DNA of 64,000 nt, taken from positions 62,001-126,000 of the forward strand of contig JBEDTR010000004.1 in NCBI GenBank assembly GCA_040119125.1, given 5' to 3'. The translations under genes were made by a program, and so were the position numbers. The stretch's first letter is position 1. Each line of letters begins with the position of its first letter. Below the pieces are notes generated by a model, which saw only the letters and a list, made by a program, of their open reading frames with translations, ran no database searches and had not been told where the DNA came from. Shown here piece by piece: positions 42,738 through 52,041 of the stretch. The DNA comes from Pacificitalea sp040119125 (lineage in GTDB: Bacteria; Pseudomonadota; Alphaproteobacteria; Rhodobacterales; Rhodobacteraceae).

Positions 42738-43270
42738 TTGCCGTTCCCCGGGCTGAACGTGGTGCGGACGCGGCCTTCCATGATGCCGTTTCCGGTCTCC
42801 ATGTTGAGCCGCAGCTTCTGGCCAGACAACAGGTTTCCGCCTTGCGTCATCAGCACATCGCCGGTCATCACGACCTCCCCGGAGGCCAGGGTGTAGACGG
42901 CCTCGCTTGCCTCCGCGCTGTCTTCGCCAGAGGTCAGAGTAACCCCGCCGGAGGCATAGAGCCGCTCGATCTCGTTCCCGGCACCTTCATCCGCCTCGGC
43001 GCCTTCGGGCTGCTGGGTATATTCGACGCGGACGGTCGCGGCGGACAGGCGCATATCGCCCTGCACTACCAGCACGTCGCCCGAAAACACGGCAGTTCCG
43101 GCTTCCTCGTTGACTTCAAGCGTGTCGGACACGACCTCGACCGGGTCGGAGGTGTCGTGTTCCATGCCGCCGAATTCAACCTGCCCCTGCGCCCGTGCAG
43201 AAGCGGCGGGCAGAAGCGGCACGGCGAGTGCCGCGACTATCAGGGCAAGCAGGGCGGGTCTGAAATTCAT
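42734..43270 (-). CDS. lptA: LPS transport periplasmic protein LptA
   Basis: A 178-residue periplasmic bridge protein with the OstA fold. Signal peptide MNFRPALLALIVAALAVPLL ends near ARAQ. The beta-jellyroll repeats include DPVEVVSDTLEVNEEAGTAVF and GDVLVVQGDMRLSAATV. ATG at 43270 follows GAGGA. It lies between lptC and lptB in the normal order. Confidence 0.93.
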   Translation of the reverse strand: MNFRPALLALIVAALAVPLLPAASARAQGQVEFGGMEHDTSDPVEVVSDTLEVNEEAGTAVFSGDVLVVQGDMRLSAATVRVEYTQQPEGAEADEGAGNEIERLYASGGVTLTSGEDSAEASEAVYTLASGEVVMTGDVLMTQGGNLLSGQKLRLNMETGNGIMEGRVRTTFSPGNGN

Positions 43271-43281
43271 CGAACAATTCC

Positions 43282-43902
43282 TCAATCTGACGGCGTGTAT
43301 ACCAGTTTCACGCCCTTGTTGAAAACAAGCAGGTGGTTGTCGCTGTCATTGCCAGCGGCATCGGACAGGGGCTCCAGTGACATCGCGCCCGCATCGAGGC
43401 GTCCGGCGGGACCATCCGCCTGCACCGGGCCTGTGCTTTCCAGCAGCGTGCGACTGAGCGAGGTGGACATTGCATCCGAGGTGATCCGGTAGCCGGAGGA
43501 TGTGGTGACGACCACGTCACCTTCGAGATAGGCCATATCCGCGCCGCTGTCGATTTCGCCGCGTTGCGATGACAATTGATAGCGCGCCCCTGTGGCGGTG
43601 ATCAGTTCGGCCTCCAGATCGGTGGCGTCGACCCGGTCAGGACTGTCAGGATCGGGGCGCGCGGTGCTGGCGGTGACGCTGATCGCGGCGCCATCCTCGG
43701 TCACCCCGGCATAGTTGGGCGTGCTGACACGTTGCTCGCGGGCGAGTTCCTCGACGTTGATCTCGGCAAAGGGAATAGCCTGCGTCGGGTCAATGTTGCG
43801 GGCGAGCAGGAACACGGTCGACAATAGCGCCAGCGCGGCGAGCGGCAGCACGATCTTGGCCCATGCGACAAAGCGCGAATATGAATTGTCGCGCCGGCGC
43901 AT
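43282..43902 (-). CDS. lptC: LPS export protein LptC
   Basis: A 206-residue bitopic protein. A single membrane helix (VAWAKIVLPLAALALLSTVFLLA) is near the N-terminus, and the periplasmic domain has the LptC pattern (MAYLEGDVVVTTSSGYRI and VFNKGVKLVY). ATG at 43902 lies 4 bases after the kdsD stop. An in-frame upstream start would overlap kdsD by about 30 bases. Confidence 0.9.
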   Translation of the reverse strand: MRRRDNSYSRFVAWAKIVLPLAALALLSTVFLLARNIDPTQAIPFAEINVEELAREQRVSTPNYAGVTEDGAAISVTASTARPDPDSPDRVDATDLEAELITATGARYQLSSQRGEIDSGADMAYLEGDVVVTTSSGYRITSDAMSTSLSRTLLESTGPVQADGPAGRLDAGAMSLEPLSDAAGNDSDNHLLVFNKGVKLVYTPSD

Positions 43903-43906
43903 CCGC

Positions 43907-44902
43907 TTAGACGACCCCTGCGCGCAGGCAATCATGGATGTGTAGAATACCCAGCGCCGGACCCGTCCCGCTGGCGGCGGGCTCCGCCACGAACAGCGTG
44001 GTGATCTGTGCCGCGTTCATCTGGGCCAGCGCGGTCGCGGCCAGCGCATCGGGCGTGATCGTTTTGGGCGCGTGGGTCATGACCTCCTCCACCGTCAAAT
44101 CCAGAAGTCCGGCCATATGCCGGCGCAGGTCGCCATCAGTGATGACACCTTGCAAGATAGCATCCGGTCCCGCCACCCCAAGCACACCAAAGGATTTTTG
44201 CGACATCGTGATCAGCGCCTCGCCCATCGAAGTGCCGGGCGCGACCAGTGGCAGGCGGTCGGGACCGTGCATGAGGTCGCGCACACGGGCCAGCTGCGCA
44301 CCCAGCTTGCCGCCGGGGTGGAAGTCGCGGAACCGCTCAGGAGTGAAGCTGCGATGCTCCATCAGCGCGACGGCCAGCGCATCGCCCAAGGCCAGCGTCA
44401 TGGTGGTCGAGGTGGTGGGCACCTTGCCGGTGGTGCAGGCTTCAGCCAAGCGCGGCAGGAGCAGCCGCACATCGGCCTGCTGCATCAGCGTGCTGCCCTC
44501 GCGGCTGGCCACCGCGATCAGCGGGATGCCGAACCGCCGGGTGTAGGTGATCATATCCGCCAGTTCCGGGGTCTCGCCCGAATTCGACAGCAGCAGCGCC
44601 ACATCGCCCGAGGAAATCATTCCCAGATCGCCGTGGCTGGCTTCGGCGGGGTGGACGAAATGCGCGGGCGTCCCGGTGGAGGCCAGCGTGGCGGCCAATT
44701 TGCGCGCGATGTGACCGGATTTGCCCATGCCTGAGACGATAATCCGCCCCGGCGCGTCGAGGATCAGCCCCACCGCGTCGACAAAGCTTGGCCCCAGCGT
44801 ATCAGCCAGCGTGTTCAGGGCCGTAGCCTCGTCACGGATGACACGACGGGCGGTGTCCAGCAGACGCGCGGGATCAGGGTGGGGCAGGCGGCTGGCGGTC
44901 AT
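43907..44902 (-). CDS. kdsD: Arabinose-5-phosphate isomerase (KdsD/KpsF)
   Basis: A 331-residue enzyme that makes arabinose 5-phosphate, the first dedicated step of Kdo synthesis. An N-terminal SIS domain has GMGKSGHIARKLAATLASTGTPA and LLLSNSGETPEL. Two C-terminal CBS domains follow (MHGPDRLPLVAPGTS and VMTHAPKTITPDALA). ATG at 44902 follows TGAGG. It heads the lptC-lptA-lptB block and feeds Kdo to kdsB at 32 kb. Confidence 0.94.
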   Translation of the reverse strand: MTASRLPHPDPARLLDTARRVIRDEATALNTLADTLGPSFVDAVGLILDAPGRIIVSGMGKSGHIARKLAATLASTGTPAHFVHPAEASHGDLGMISSGDVALLLSNSGETPELADMITYTRRFGIPLIAVASREGSTLMQQADVRLLLPRLAEACTTGKVPTTSTTMTLALGDALAVALMEHRSFTPERFRDFHPGGKLGAQLARVRDLMHGPDRLPLVAPGTSMGEALITMSQKSFGVLGVAGPDAILQGVITDGDLRRHMAGLLDLTVEEVMTHAPKTITPDALAATALAQMNAAQITTLFVAEPAASGTGPALGILHIHDCLRAGVV

Positions 44903-44909
44903 GGCGGCC

Positions 44910-45524
44910 TCAGCTATGAGAAAAAATGTCGGTGTCGGGCCAGCCGTCCAAGTCAAGCTGCGCCCGCGTCGGCAGGAAGTCGAAACACGCCTGTGCCAAT
45001 GCCGTGCGTCCCTCCCGCGCCAGCCGCGCATCCAGAACCTCGCGCAGCCGGTGCAGGTATAGAACGTCTGACGCCGCATAATCCATTTGCGCGCGGGTCA
45101 GCGTTTCCGCACCCCAATCGCTGGATTGCTGCTGTTTCGAAATATCGACGCCGATTAGTTCCTGCGTCAGGTTTTTCAGCCCATGACGGTCGGTATAGGT
45201 GCGCACCATTTTCGAGGCGATCTTGGTGCAATAGACGGGTGCGGCCCGCGCGCCGAAGGTGTGCAGCATCACCGCAATGTCGAACCGCCCGAAATGAAAC
45301 AGTTTCAACACCTGCGGATCGGTCAGCATGGCGCAGAGATTCGGCGCCTCCGTCTGTCCCTTGGCGATCTGCACCAGATGCGCGTCGCCATCGCCCGACG
45401 ACATCTGCACCAGACACAGCCGGTCGCGATGCGGGTGCAGCCCCATGGTTTCGCAATCAATCGCCACCACCGGGCCAAGCGTCAGCCCGTCGGGAAGGTC
45501 ACCTTGGTAGAGATGCACGGCCAT
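44910..45524 (-). CDS. rnd: Ribonuclease D, short form
   Basis: A 204-residue 3'-5' exoribonuclease. The DEDDy residues lie in AIDCETMGL, LFHFGRFDIAVM and QMDYAASDVLYL. It contains only the exonuclease domain and lacks the HRDC domains of the 375-residue E. coli RNase D; such short versions are common in alphaproteobacteria. ATG at 45524 follows AAGGAG. It is upstream of kdsD and the lpt genes, 7 bases apart. Confidence 0.93.
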   Translation of the reverse strand: MAVHLYQGDLPDGLTLGPVVAIDCETMGLHPHRDRLCLVQMSSGDGDAHLVQIAKGQTEAPNLCAMLTDPQVLKLFHFGRFDIAVMLHTFGARAAPVYCTKIASKMVRTYTDRHGLKNLTQELIGVDISKQQQSSDWGAETLTRAQMDYAASDVLYLHRLREVLDARLAREGRTALAQACFDFLPTRAQLDLDGWPDTDIFSHS

Positions 45525-45643
45525 GATCCGGCTCCTTTCACAGTGCTGCGCGCGGGCGGCGCCTTGTTGAGGCGGATCTAGCCGAAAGGCAGGGCGGAAT
45601 AAAGGCGGCTGCGCGGACGGGGCAGGGTGGCAGCTCCGCGCCG

Positions 45644-45675
45644 GACAGGAAAAACGACCCACATTTTTTCCTGTC
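45644..45675. promoter_or_regulatory. Long inverted repeat upstream of speA
   Basis: Arms GACAGGAAAAA (45644-45654) and TTTTTCCTGTC (45665-45675) are perfect complements of 11 bp with a ten-base spacer. It lies in the 243-base gap between divergent rnd and speA, about 93-124 bases upstream of speA. A possible -10 element TATCCT is at 45688-45693. The dyad could be a regulator operator or a transcript hairpin. Confidence 0.45.
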
Positions 45676-45767
45676 ATCTTTTCAGATTATCCTACATCCA
45701 GACACGAACACGGCCATGGCGGTCGTGATTGGAACCGACAGGGATCGACGCAGACGTGGACACTGAA

Positions 45768-47663
45768 ATGGACGCACAGCAGCAACCCGCCAAGCCATCC
45801 GATCTATATGGGATCGAGGCATGGGGTCATGATCTGGTCACCGTGACCGACAGCGGCGACGTGGCCCTGCGCGATCCGTTGGATCCGTCGATTCCGCCAG
45901 TGTCGCTGCCTGCGATCATCAAGGATCTGACAGAACGCGGCATCACCGCGCCGATCCAGCTGCGCGTGCAGAGTTTTCTGGATATGGGCATCCACCGGCT
46001 CAACAAGGCCTTTGCGGATGCGATCCGCGAGACTGGCTATCAGGGCGTTTATCGCGGCGTGTTCCCGATCAAAGTGAACCAGCAGGCCGAGGTGGTCAGC
46101 CGTCTGGTCGAGGTGGGCCGCCCCTATCATTACGGGTTGGAGGCTGGCTCCAAGCCTGAACTGATCGTCGCTTTGGCGCAGGAGATGGCGAAGGAAAGCC
46201 TGATCATCTGCAACGGCGTGAAGGATGACGAGTTTATCCGGCTGGCGATCCTGTCGCGCAAGCTGGGGTTCAATACCGTCATCGTGCTGGAAAGTCTCAA
46301 GGAATTTGAGATCGTGCACCGCGTCGCGCGGGAATTGGACGCGCGGCCCTTGTTGGGTGTGCGGATCAAGCTGACGCAGACGGTGTCTGGCAAATGGGAA
46401 GCATCCTCGGGCGATCGCTCGACCTTCGGTCTGGGAACAGAACAGGTGGTGCGGCTGGTCGACCGACTGGAGGAGACGGGGTTCCTCGACTGTCTCGTGC
46501 TGCAGCACAGCCATCTGGGCAGCCAAGTGCCCAACATTATCGATATCCGCCGCACGGTGGCCGAAAGCGCCCGGTTCTATACCGAGCTAAAAGCGCTGGG
46601 CGTTCCGCTGACATATCTCGATCTCGGCGGTGGGCTGGGGGTCGATTACACCGGCGAGAAACGCTCCACCGACAATTCGATGAACTACACGGTTGAGGAA
46701 TATTGCACCAACATCCTCGAAACCGTCCGCTACGCGATGGATGAGGCCGGGCTGGAGCATCCGACGCTGGTGACCGAAAGCGGCCGCTTCGTGGTGGCGC
46801 TGTCGTCGATGCTGATCTTCAACGTGCTGGATGCGACGCTTTACGATACGCCCGTGCGGCCCGAAACGGTCGCGGACGATCATCACTTCGTCAAGGATCT
46901 GCTGGCGGTGGAGGCCTATGTCGGCCCCGCGCGCCTGCAAGAAAGCCTCAATGACGCGCTATATTACCGCGATGAGATGCGCGCGCTGTTCCGCCGGGGG
47001 CAGATCGACATTCGGCAAATGGCACGGGCCGAGCAGGCGTTTTTGTTCATCCGGTCGCTGATCAACACGCAGGCCCGGACCGGCGATCATTCTGACGAGG
47101 TGGATGAAACGCTGGAAGGCGTGGTGGATTACTATCACGGCAACTTCTCGTTGTTCCAATCGCTGCCCGATGTCTGGGCCATCGATCAGGTGCATCCGGT
47201 CATCCCGCTACAGCGTCTGGACGAAGTGCCGAACCGGCGCGTCGTGTTCACCGACATCACCTGTGACAGCGACGGCAAGATCAGCCATTTCGTGCTGCGC
47301 GACGGCATTGCCAATTCATTGCCCGTGCATGACCTGACCGAAGACGACGAATATTATATCGGCGTGTTTTTCGTCGGGGCCTATCAGGAAACGCTGGGCG
47401 ATCTGCACAACCTGTTCGGTGACGCCAATGTCGTGACCATCAGCCTCAATCGCAATGGCGGCTTCGAGATCGAGCACGAGACCGAAGGCGATACCATCGC
47501 GCAGGTTCTGTCCTATGTGGAATACGACCCGCAGGATTGTCTGGTGGCGTTCCGCCGCACGGTGGAGCGGGCGGTGAAGGCCGGGCAGGTCAACGCCGCG
47601 CAGCGCCGCATCCTGATGGAAGCCTATAAGGACAGCCTTGCAGGCTACACCTATTTCGAATGA
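45768..47663 (+). CDS. speA: Biosynthetic arginine decarboxylase
   Basis: A 631-residue PLP enzyme (alanine-racemase-fold group) that converts arginine to agmatine. The PLP Lys is in GVFPIKVNQQ; LGLEAGSKPEL-type blocks, DLGGGLGVDY and the C-terminal DITCDSDGKI are present, and the family's large C-terminal domain is complete. The ATG at 45768 gives the family-like N-terminus near YGIEAWG; upstream in-frame GTG (45756) and TTG (45729) starts are possible, and none has a strong RBS. It begins the polyamine gene block. Confidence 0.95.
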   Translation: MDAQQQPAKPSDLYGIEAWGHDLVTVTDSGDVALRDPLDPSIPPVSLPAIIKDLTERGITAPIQLRVQSFLDMGIHRLNKAFADAIRETGYQGVYRGVFPIKVNQQAEVVSRLVEVGRPYHYGLEAGSKPELIVALAQEMAKESLIICNGVKDDEFIRLAILSRKLGFNTVIVLESLKEFEIVHRVARELDARPLLGVRIKLTQTVSGKWEASSGDRSTFGLGTEQVVRLVDRLEETGFLDCLVLQHSHLGSQVPNIIDIRRTVAESARFYTELKALGVPLTYLDLGGGLGVDYTGEKRSTDNSMNYTVEEYCTNILETVRYAMDEAGLEHPTLVTESGRFVVALSSMLIFNVLDATLYDTPVRPETVADDHHFVKDLLAVEAYVGPARLQESLNDALYYRDEMRALFRRGQIDIRQMARAEQAFLFIRSLINTQARTGDHSDEVDETLEGVVDYYHGNFSLFQSLPDVWAIDQVHPVIPLQRLDEVPNRRVVFTDITCDSDGKISHFVLRDGIANSLPVHDLTEDDEYYIGVFFVGAYQETLGDLHNLFGDANVVTISLNRNGGFEIEHETEGDTIAQVLSYVEYDPQDCLVAFRRTVERAVKAGQVNAAQRRILMEAYKDSLAGYTYFE

Positions 47664-47668
47664 TCCCG

Positions 47669-47685
47669 CCGGCCCGCGCGGCCGG
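47669..47685. other. Hairpin in speA - carboxyspermidine dehydrogenase spacer
   Basis: Perfect 6-bp stem CCGGCC / GGCCGG with loop CGCGC, with no T-run. It may affect read-through or mRNA processing between speA and the next gene. Confidence 0.35.
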
Positions 47686-47724
47686 TCCCGGATCCAGATA
47701 CATGATCGATCAAAGGAGCTACAT

Positions 47725-48930
47725 ATGGGCAAGGTTCTGGTAGTAGGCGCAGGCGGCGTCGGCTCGGTCGCCGTGCACAAGATGGCGATGAACCCCGGCA
47801 TCTTTACCGAGATTTCGCTGGCCAGCCGCACCAAATCGAAATGCGATGACATCGCCGCATCCGTGAAATCCCGCACCGGGGTCGATGTTGCGACTTATGC
47901 GCTGGACGCGATGGATGTGCCCGCGACCGTCGCGCTGCTCAAGCAGACCGGCGCGGAGTTGCTGGTGAACCTCGCGCTGCCCTATCAGGATCTGGTGCTG
48001 ATGGATGCCTGTCTGGAGGCCGGCGTGCCCTATCTGGACACTGCCAATTACGAGCCGCCCGAAGAGGCGAAATTCGAATATTCCCACCAGTGGGCCTATC
48101 AGGACAAGTTCCGCGAGGCCGGGCTGGCGGCGGTGTTGGGGTCCGGTTTCGATCCCGGCGTGACCTCCGTTATGGCGACCTATATCCGCAAGCATAAGCT
48201 GGACGGCATTCGCCAGATCGACGTGCTCGATTGCAACGGCGGTGATAATGGCAAGGCCTTCGCCACCAACTTCAACCCCGAGATCAACATCCGCGAAGTG
48301 ACCGCGCCCGCGCGCCACTGGGAGGATGGCAAATGGGTCGAAAGCCCCGCGATGAGCACCAAGGTGCCGTTCGACTTCCCCGCCGTGGGCGAAAAGAACA
48401 TGTATCTGATGTATCACGAGGAACTGGAGAGCCTGTCGACCCATTTCCCCGAGATCGAGCGCGCGCGCTTCTGGATGACCTTTGGCGATGCCTATATCAA
48501 CCACGTCACGGTGTTGCAGAATGTCGGCATGACCTCGATCGAGCCGGTGATGCACGAGGGCAAAGAAATCATCCCGCTGCAATTCCTCAAGACCGTGCTT
48601 CCCGATCCTGGCGAGCTGGGCGAGCTGACCAAGGGCAAGACCTGCATCGGTGACATCATCACCGGCCCCAAGGACGGCGTGGAAAAGACCTATTACATCT
48701 ACAACATCTGTGATCACGAAGAATGCTACCGCGAGGTCGGCAGTCAGGCCGTGGCCTATACGACCGGCGTGCCCGCGATGATCGGTGCGGCGATGATGTT
48801 GCAGGGCCATTGGAACGAACCCGGCGTCTGGAACACCGAGCAGCTCGACCCTGATCCCTATATGGAGATGCTCAATACCCAAGGTCTGCCGTGGAAGATC
48901 GTCGAGCTTGACGGCCCGGTGGATTTCTAA
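47725..48930 (+). CDS. Carboxy(nor)spermidine dehydrogenase, saccharopine dehydrogenase family
   Basis: A 401-residue NAD(P)H enzyme. It should condense putrescine with aspartate semialdehyde to carboxyspermidine. A Rossmann motif VLVVGAGGVGSVAVHK opens the protein. The saccharopine-reductase-type core includes ANYEPPEEAKFEYSHQWAY, GLAAVLGSGFDPGVTSV and the DCNGGDNGKAFATNFNPEIN block, and the C-terminus has YTTGVPAMIGAAMML. RBS AAAGGAG is clear. The function as carboxyspermidine dehydrogenase is inferred mainly from nspC directly downstream. Confidence 0.9.
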   Translation: MGKVLVVGAGGVGSVAVHKMAMNPGIFTEISLASRTKSKCDDIAASVKSRTGVDVATYALDAMDVPATVALLKQTGAELLVNLALPYQDLVLMDACLEAGVPYLDTANYEPPEEAKFEYSHQWAYQDKFREAGLAAVLGSGFDPGVTSVMATYIRKHKLDGIRQIDVLDCNGGDNGKAFATNFNPEINIREVTAPARHWEDGKWVESPAMSTKVPFDFPAVGEKNMYLMYHEELESLSTHFPEIERARFWMTFGDAYINHVTVLQNVGMTSIEPVMHEGKEIIPLQFLKTVLPDPGELGELTKGKTCIGDIITGPKDGVEKTYYIYNICDHEECYREVGSQAVAYTTGVPAMIGAAMMLQGHWNEPGVWNTEQLDPDPYMEMLNTQGLPWKIVELDGPVDF

Positions 48931-48936
48931 GCGCCG

Positions 48937-50121
48937 ATGACTGAGACGCCCGATATCATTCAGGAAAGCCGCGCGGCCTTTGCGCGGCTTGACCTGACCC
49001 GCGTGCCGTCGCCCTGTTTCGTCGTCGATGAGGTGGCGATCGAGCGCAACATGAAGATCCTGCGCGATGTGGCGGATCGCTCCGGCGCGCATGTGTTTCT
49101 GGCGCTCAAAGCGTTCTCCATGTTCGCGCTGGCCCCTCTGATCGGGCGTTACCTGAACGGAGTCTGCGCGTCGGGTATTCATGAGGCGCGGCTGGGGGCG
49201 GAGCATTTCGAAGGCGAGGTCGCGACCTTCTGTGCCGGATATAAAGATGCCGATTTGCGGGAAATCCTGCTGCTGTCAGACCATGTGATCTTTAACACGC
49301 CTGCGCAGCATCGCCGCTTTCGCCCGCTGGTCGACGCCGCCCGTGCCGAGGGGCGGCGCATTGAGGTGGGTCTGCGGATCAATCCCGAACATTCCGAAGG
49401 CTGGAACGCTAAATACGATCCCGCCGCCGCCTGTTCGCGTCTGGGCACGCCGATCTCGCAACTGACCGATGCCGATATGGAAGGCGTCGATGGGCTGCAC
49501 ATGCACACCCTGTGTGAGCAGGACTTTGCCCCGTTGAAGCGCACATGGGAGGCGGTCGAGGACCGGCTGGCCCCGTGGCTGGCGAACATGAAGTGGATGA
49601 ACCTCGGCGGTGGTCATCACATCACCCGGCCCGATTATGACCGTGACGGGCTGGTGGAATTCGTCCAAGCCCTGTCGGCGCGGCATGACGTGCAGGTCTA
49701 TCTGGAGCCGGGCGAAGCCTGCGCCCTGCATGCGGGTGTGCTGGTGGGCGAAGTGCTCGACCTGCCGGAAAACGGCATGCGGCTGGCAATCTCCGACATC
49801 TCTGCCACCTGCCACATGCCCGATGTGATCGAGGCCCCCTATCGCCCCGACCTGCTGGGCGAGCGTGAGGAGGGCGAGGCCTATCGCATCGGTGGGCCCA
49901 GCTGTCTGGCGGGCGATGTGGTGGGCGATTACATCCCCGCCAAACCTTTCGAGATCGGCGATCGTTTCGCCTTTCTCGATCAGGCGCATTATTCGATGGT
50001 GAAAACCAACACCTTCAACGGCGTGCCGCTGCCCGCGCTGGCGCTGTGGAATTCGGACACGGACGATCTGCGTGTTTTGCGCGAGTTCGGCTATGACGAT
50101 TTCCTCACGCGGCTGTCTTGA
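48937..50121 (+). CDS. nspC: Carboxynorspermidine/carboxyspermidine decarboxylase
   Basis: A 394-residue fold-III PLP decarboxylase that produces spermidine (or norspermidine) from the carboxylated precursor. Its N-terminus RVPSPCFVVDEVAIERNMKI and PLP Lys in FLALKAFSMF are typical, and GVDGLHMHTLCEQ, NLGGGHHITRPDYD and YLEPGEACALHAG are family blocks. It starts 6 bases after the dehydrogenase stop. It should act on carboxyspermidine here, because the window makes putrescine rather than diaminopropane. Confidence 0.93.
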   Translation: MTETPDIIQESRAAFARLDLTRVPSPCFVVDEVAIERNMKILRDVADRSGAHVFLALKAFSMFALAPLIGRYLNGVCASGIHEARLGAEHFEGEVATFCAGYKDADLREILLLSDHVIFNTPAQHRRFRPLVDAARAEGRRIEVGLRINPEHSEGWNAKYDPAAACSRLGTPISQLTDADMEGVDGLHMHTLCEQDFAPLKRTWEAVEDRLAPWLANMKWMNLGGGHHITRPDYDRDGLVEFVQALSARHDVQVYLEPGEACALHAGVLVGEVLDLPENGMRLAISDISATCHMPDVIEAPYRPDLLGEREEGEAYRIGGPSCLAGDVVGDYIPAKPFEIGDRFAFLDQAHYSMVKTNTFNGVPLPALALWNSDTDDLRVLREFGYDDFLTRLS

Positions 50122-50161
50122 ACCGCCGTTTCCCCTGAATGATCGACTGTCCGGAGCTTCC

Positions 50162-51025
50162 ATGACCTATTTCCTCGAGGGCGAGCTGTCGGAGGCCGAA
50201 CGCGACCCGGCCACCGCGCGCTACCGCATCATCCCCGTGCCGCTGGAGCGCACTGTCAGCTATGGCGCAGGGACTGCGGGTGGCCCGGATGCGATCCTTG
50301 AGGCCAGTGTCGAGTTGGAGCGTCAGGTGATGCGCGCTGGCACATGGGCGGAGCCCTGCACCGCCGGTATCGCCACCGAGCCGCCAGTGGCCTGCGATGG
50401 TCCGCTGCCCGAGGTGATGGAGCGCATCGCCGCCCGCACCCGCGCGGCGGTGGAGGCCGGCGCGGTGCCGGTGACGCTGGGCGGTGAACATGCGCTGAGC
50501 TATGGCGCGGTGCGCGGTGTCGTGGCCGGGCTGGGGCGTCCGGTGGGGATCGTGCAGATCGATGCCCATGCCGATCTGCGCAAGGCCTATCAGGATGAGC
50601 GGCATTCCCACGCATCCGTCATGCAGTTGCTGGCCGAAGAAGACGGTCTGCGCATCGCCCAATTCGGCGTGCGCGCCATGTCCGCCGAAGAGGTCGCCCG
50701 GCGCGACACGGCCCATGTCTTTGCCGTCGATGCCGAAGAACTCGTGACGCGCGGACTGAACGCCATCGACCTGCCCGAAGACTTCCCCGAGGATGTTTAT
50801 GTCAGCTTCGATGTCGACGGGCTGGATCCTGCGATCCTGCCCGCGACGGGCACGCCGGTGCCGGGGGGCTTGGGCTATTATCAGGCACTGAACCTTGTTG
50901 CGCATGCGCTGAAGGGGCGGCGGCTGGTCGGGCTCGACGTGGTGGAATTGGCGCCGGAGCCGGGCAGCCGCGTGTCGGAATTCACCACCGCGCAGATCAC
51001 CTATAGCCTGATGGCGATGCTCTGA
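50162..51025 (+). CDS. speB: Agmatinase (ureohydrolase family)
   Basis: A 287-residue binuclear manganese hydrolase converting agmatine to putrescine and urea. The metal ligands lie in GGEHALSYG, IDAHADLR and FDVDGLDPAILPATGTP. ATG at 50162 follows CCGGAG. It completes the arginine-to-putrescine step together with speA. Arginase-like or other guanidine substrates cannot be excluded by sequence alone, but the context favours agmatine. The next gene converges 4 bases away. Confidence 0.92.
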   Translation: MTYFLEGELSEAERDPATARYRIIPVPLERTVSYGAGTAGGPDAILEASVELERQVMRAGTWAEPCTAGIATEPPVACDGPLPEVMERIAARTRAAVEAGAVPVTLGGEHALSYGAVRGVVAGLGRPVGIVQIDAHADLRKAYQDERHSHASVMQLLAEEDGLRIAQFGVRAMSAEEVARRDTAHVFAVDAEELVTRGLNAIDLPEDFPEDVYVSFDVDGLDPAILPATGTPVPGGLGYYQALNLVAHALKGRRLVGLDVVELAPEPGSRVSEFTTAQITYSLMAML

Positions 51026-51029
51026 CGCG

Positions 51030-51923
51030 TTAGTCAGGGACCGGGGCAGACGTGGGGCCGGTCAGCCATGCCGGTTCCAGCACCATGACCGTGGGACGGC
51101 CGGGCAGGCTGTCGCGGCTCAGGGTCAGGTCCGACATGCCTGCACGGACAATGTCGAACTGATCCTCCATTCCGGTGGTAAAGCGCTGGAGCGACCCTTC
51201 GGAAAACCAATGCATCGGGATCACGACCGACGCGCGAAAGCGTTGCAGCGTCTCGATCATCGATGGCAGGTCCAGCGTCATGCCGCCATCCACCGGCGCC
51301 ATCACCACGTCGAGCCGCCCGATCGAGGCCAGCTGCGCGGCGTCCGGCACATGATGCAGGTGCCCCAGATGGCCAATGCACAGACCTGCGACTTCAAAGA
51401 TGAAAATCGAGTTGCCGTCTTCCTCGACCATGGCGCCGCCAGCCCGCCCCCGGATATCGGTGGGCACGTTGCGCACCAGCACTTCGCCCAGATCGAGAGA
51501 ATGGCGCGCCGGGCCCTGTGCGTCCGCCCAGCCTTGCAAGACATGCGGGATCGCCGGATCGGGTGCAGGGGTCCAGTGACTGGAATGCGCGTGGTTCATG
51601 GTCACGACGTCCGGAATCAGCCCGGCATTGCCCAGAAAACCGGTGTAATCGGTCATCATGTTCAGCCCACCGGGCGTCTGAAGCAGAAACATCGAATGAT
51701 CGACGTAGCTGATCCGCACGGCATCAGCGCGCACCGGATCGGACCATGCGGCGCGGAGAATGCGCGCCTCGGGGGCCGCATGGGCGAGCGATATGCAATG
51801 CGATGGGATGCGGGGTGCATCGGTCTGGGCCAGTGCGGCGGTCGGCACGGCGAGGGCAAGACTGACCACCGCATGGCGTAGGGAGGTTTGGAGTATTTTC
51901 GGCAAATCGAAGCGGGGCGGCAT
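51030..51923 (-). CDS. Exported metallo-beta-lactamase-fold protein with altered metal motif
   Basis: A 297-residue protein with a signal peptide (hydrophobic core at about 15-30, cleaved near TAALAQ). The fold resembles UlaG-type MBL proteins: MNHAHSSHW, GHLGHLHHVPD and VIPMHWF. The first metal motif reads HAHSSH instead of HxHxDH, so the Asp that normally binds the second metal is Ser. It may use a single metal or have lost hydrolytic activity. RBS GAGGAAG precedes the ATG. No partner gene is evident. Convergent with speB. Confidence 0.8.
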   Translation of the reverse strand: MPPRFDLPKILQTSLRHAVVSLALAVPTAALAQTDAPRIPSHCISLAHAAPEARILRAAWSDPVRADAVRISYVDHSMFLLQTPGGLNMMTDYTGFLGNAGLIPDVVTMNHAHSSHWTPAPDPAIPHVLQGWADAQGPARHSLDLGEVLVRNVPTDIRGRAGGAMVEEDGNSIFIFEVAGLCIGHLGHLHHVPDAAQLASIGRLDVVMAPVDGGMTLDLPSMIETLQRFRASVVIPMHWFSEGSLQRFTTGMEDQFDIVRAGMSDLTLSRDSLPGRPTVMVLEPAWLTGPTSAPVPD

Positions 51924-52041
51924 GGCAGCTTCCTCGGTCGGGCGAAGATACTGCCAGTCTGGGCTGGGATTGCCGTTGCGTCACGTTCGAGCTTACATAA
52001 GCCGGATCGGTTAACGCGAATGTGACCCGGACTGCCCGGTT

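Noticed and set aside
47719..49206. Long minus-strand frame over the polyamine genes
   Set aside because: Spans two real genes with conserved motifs on the plus strand.
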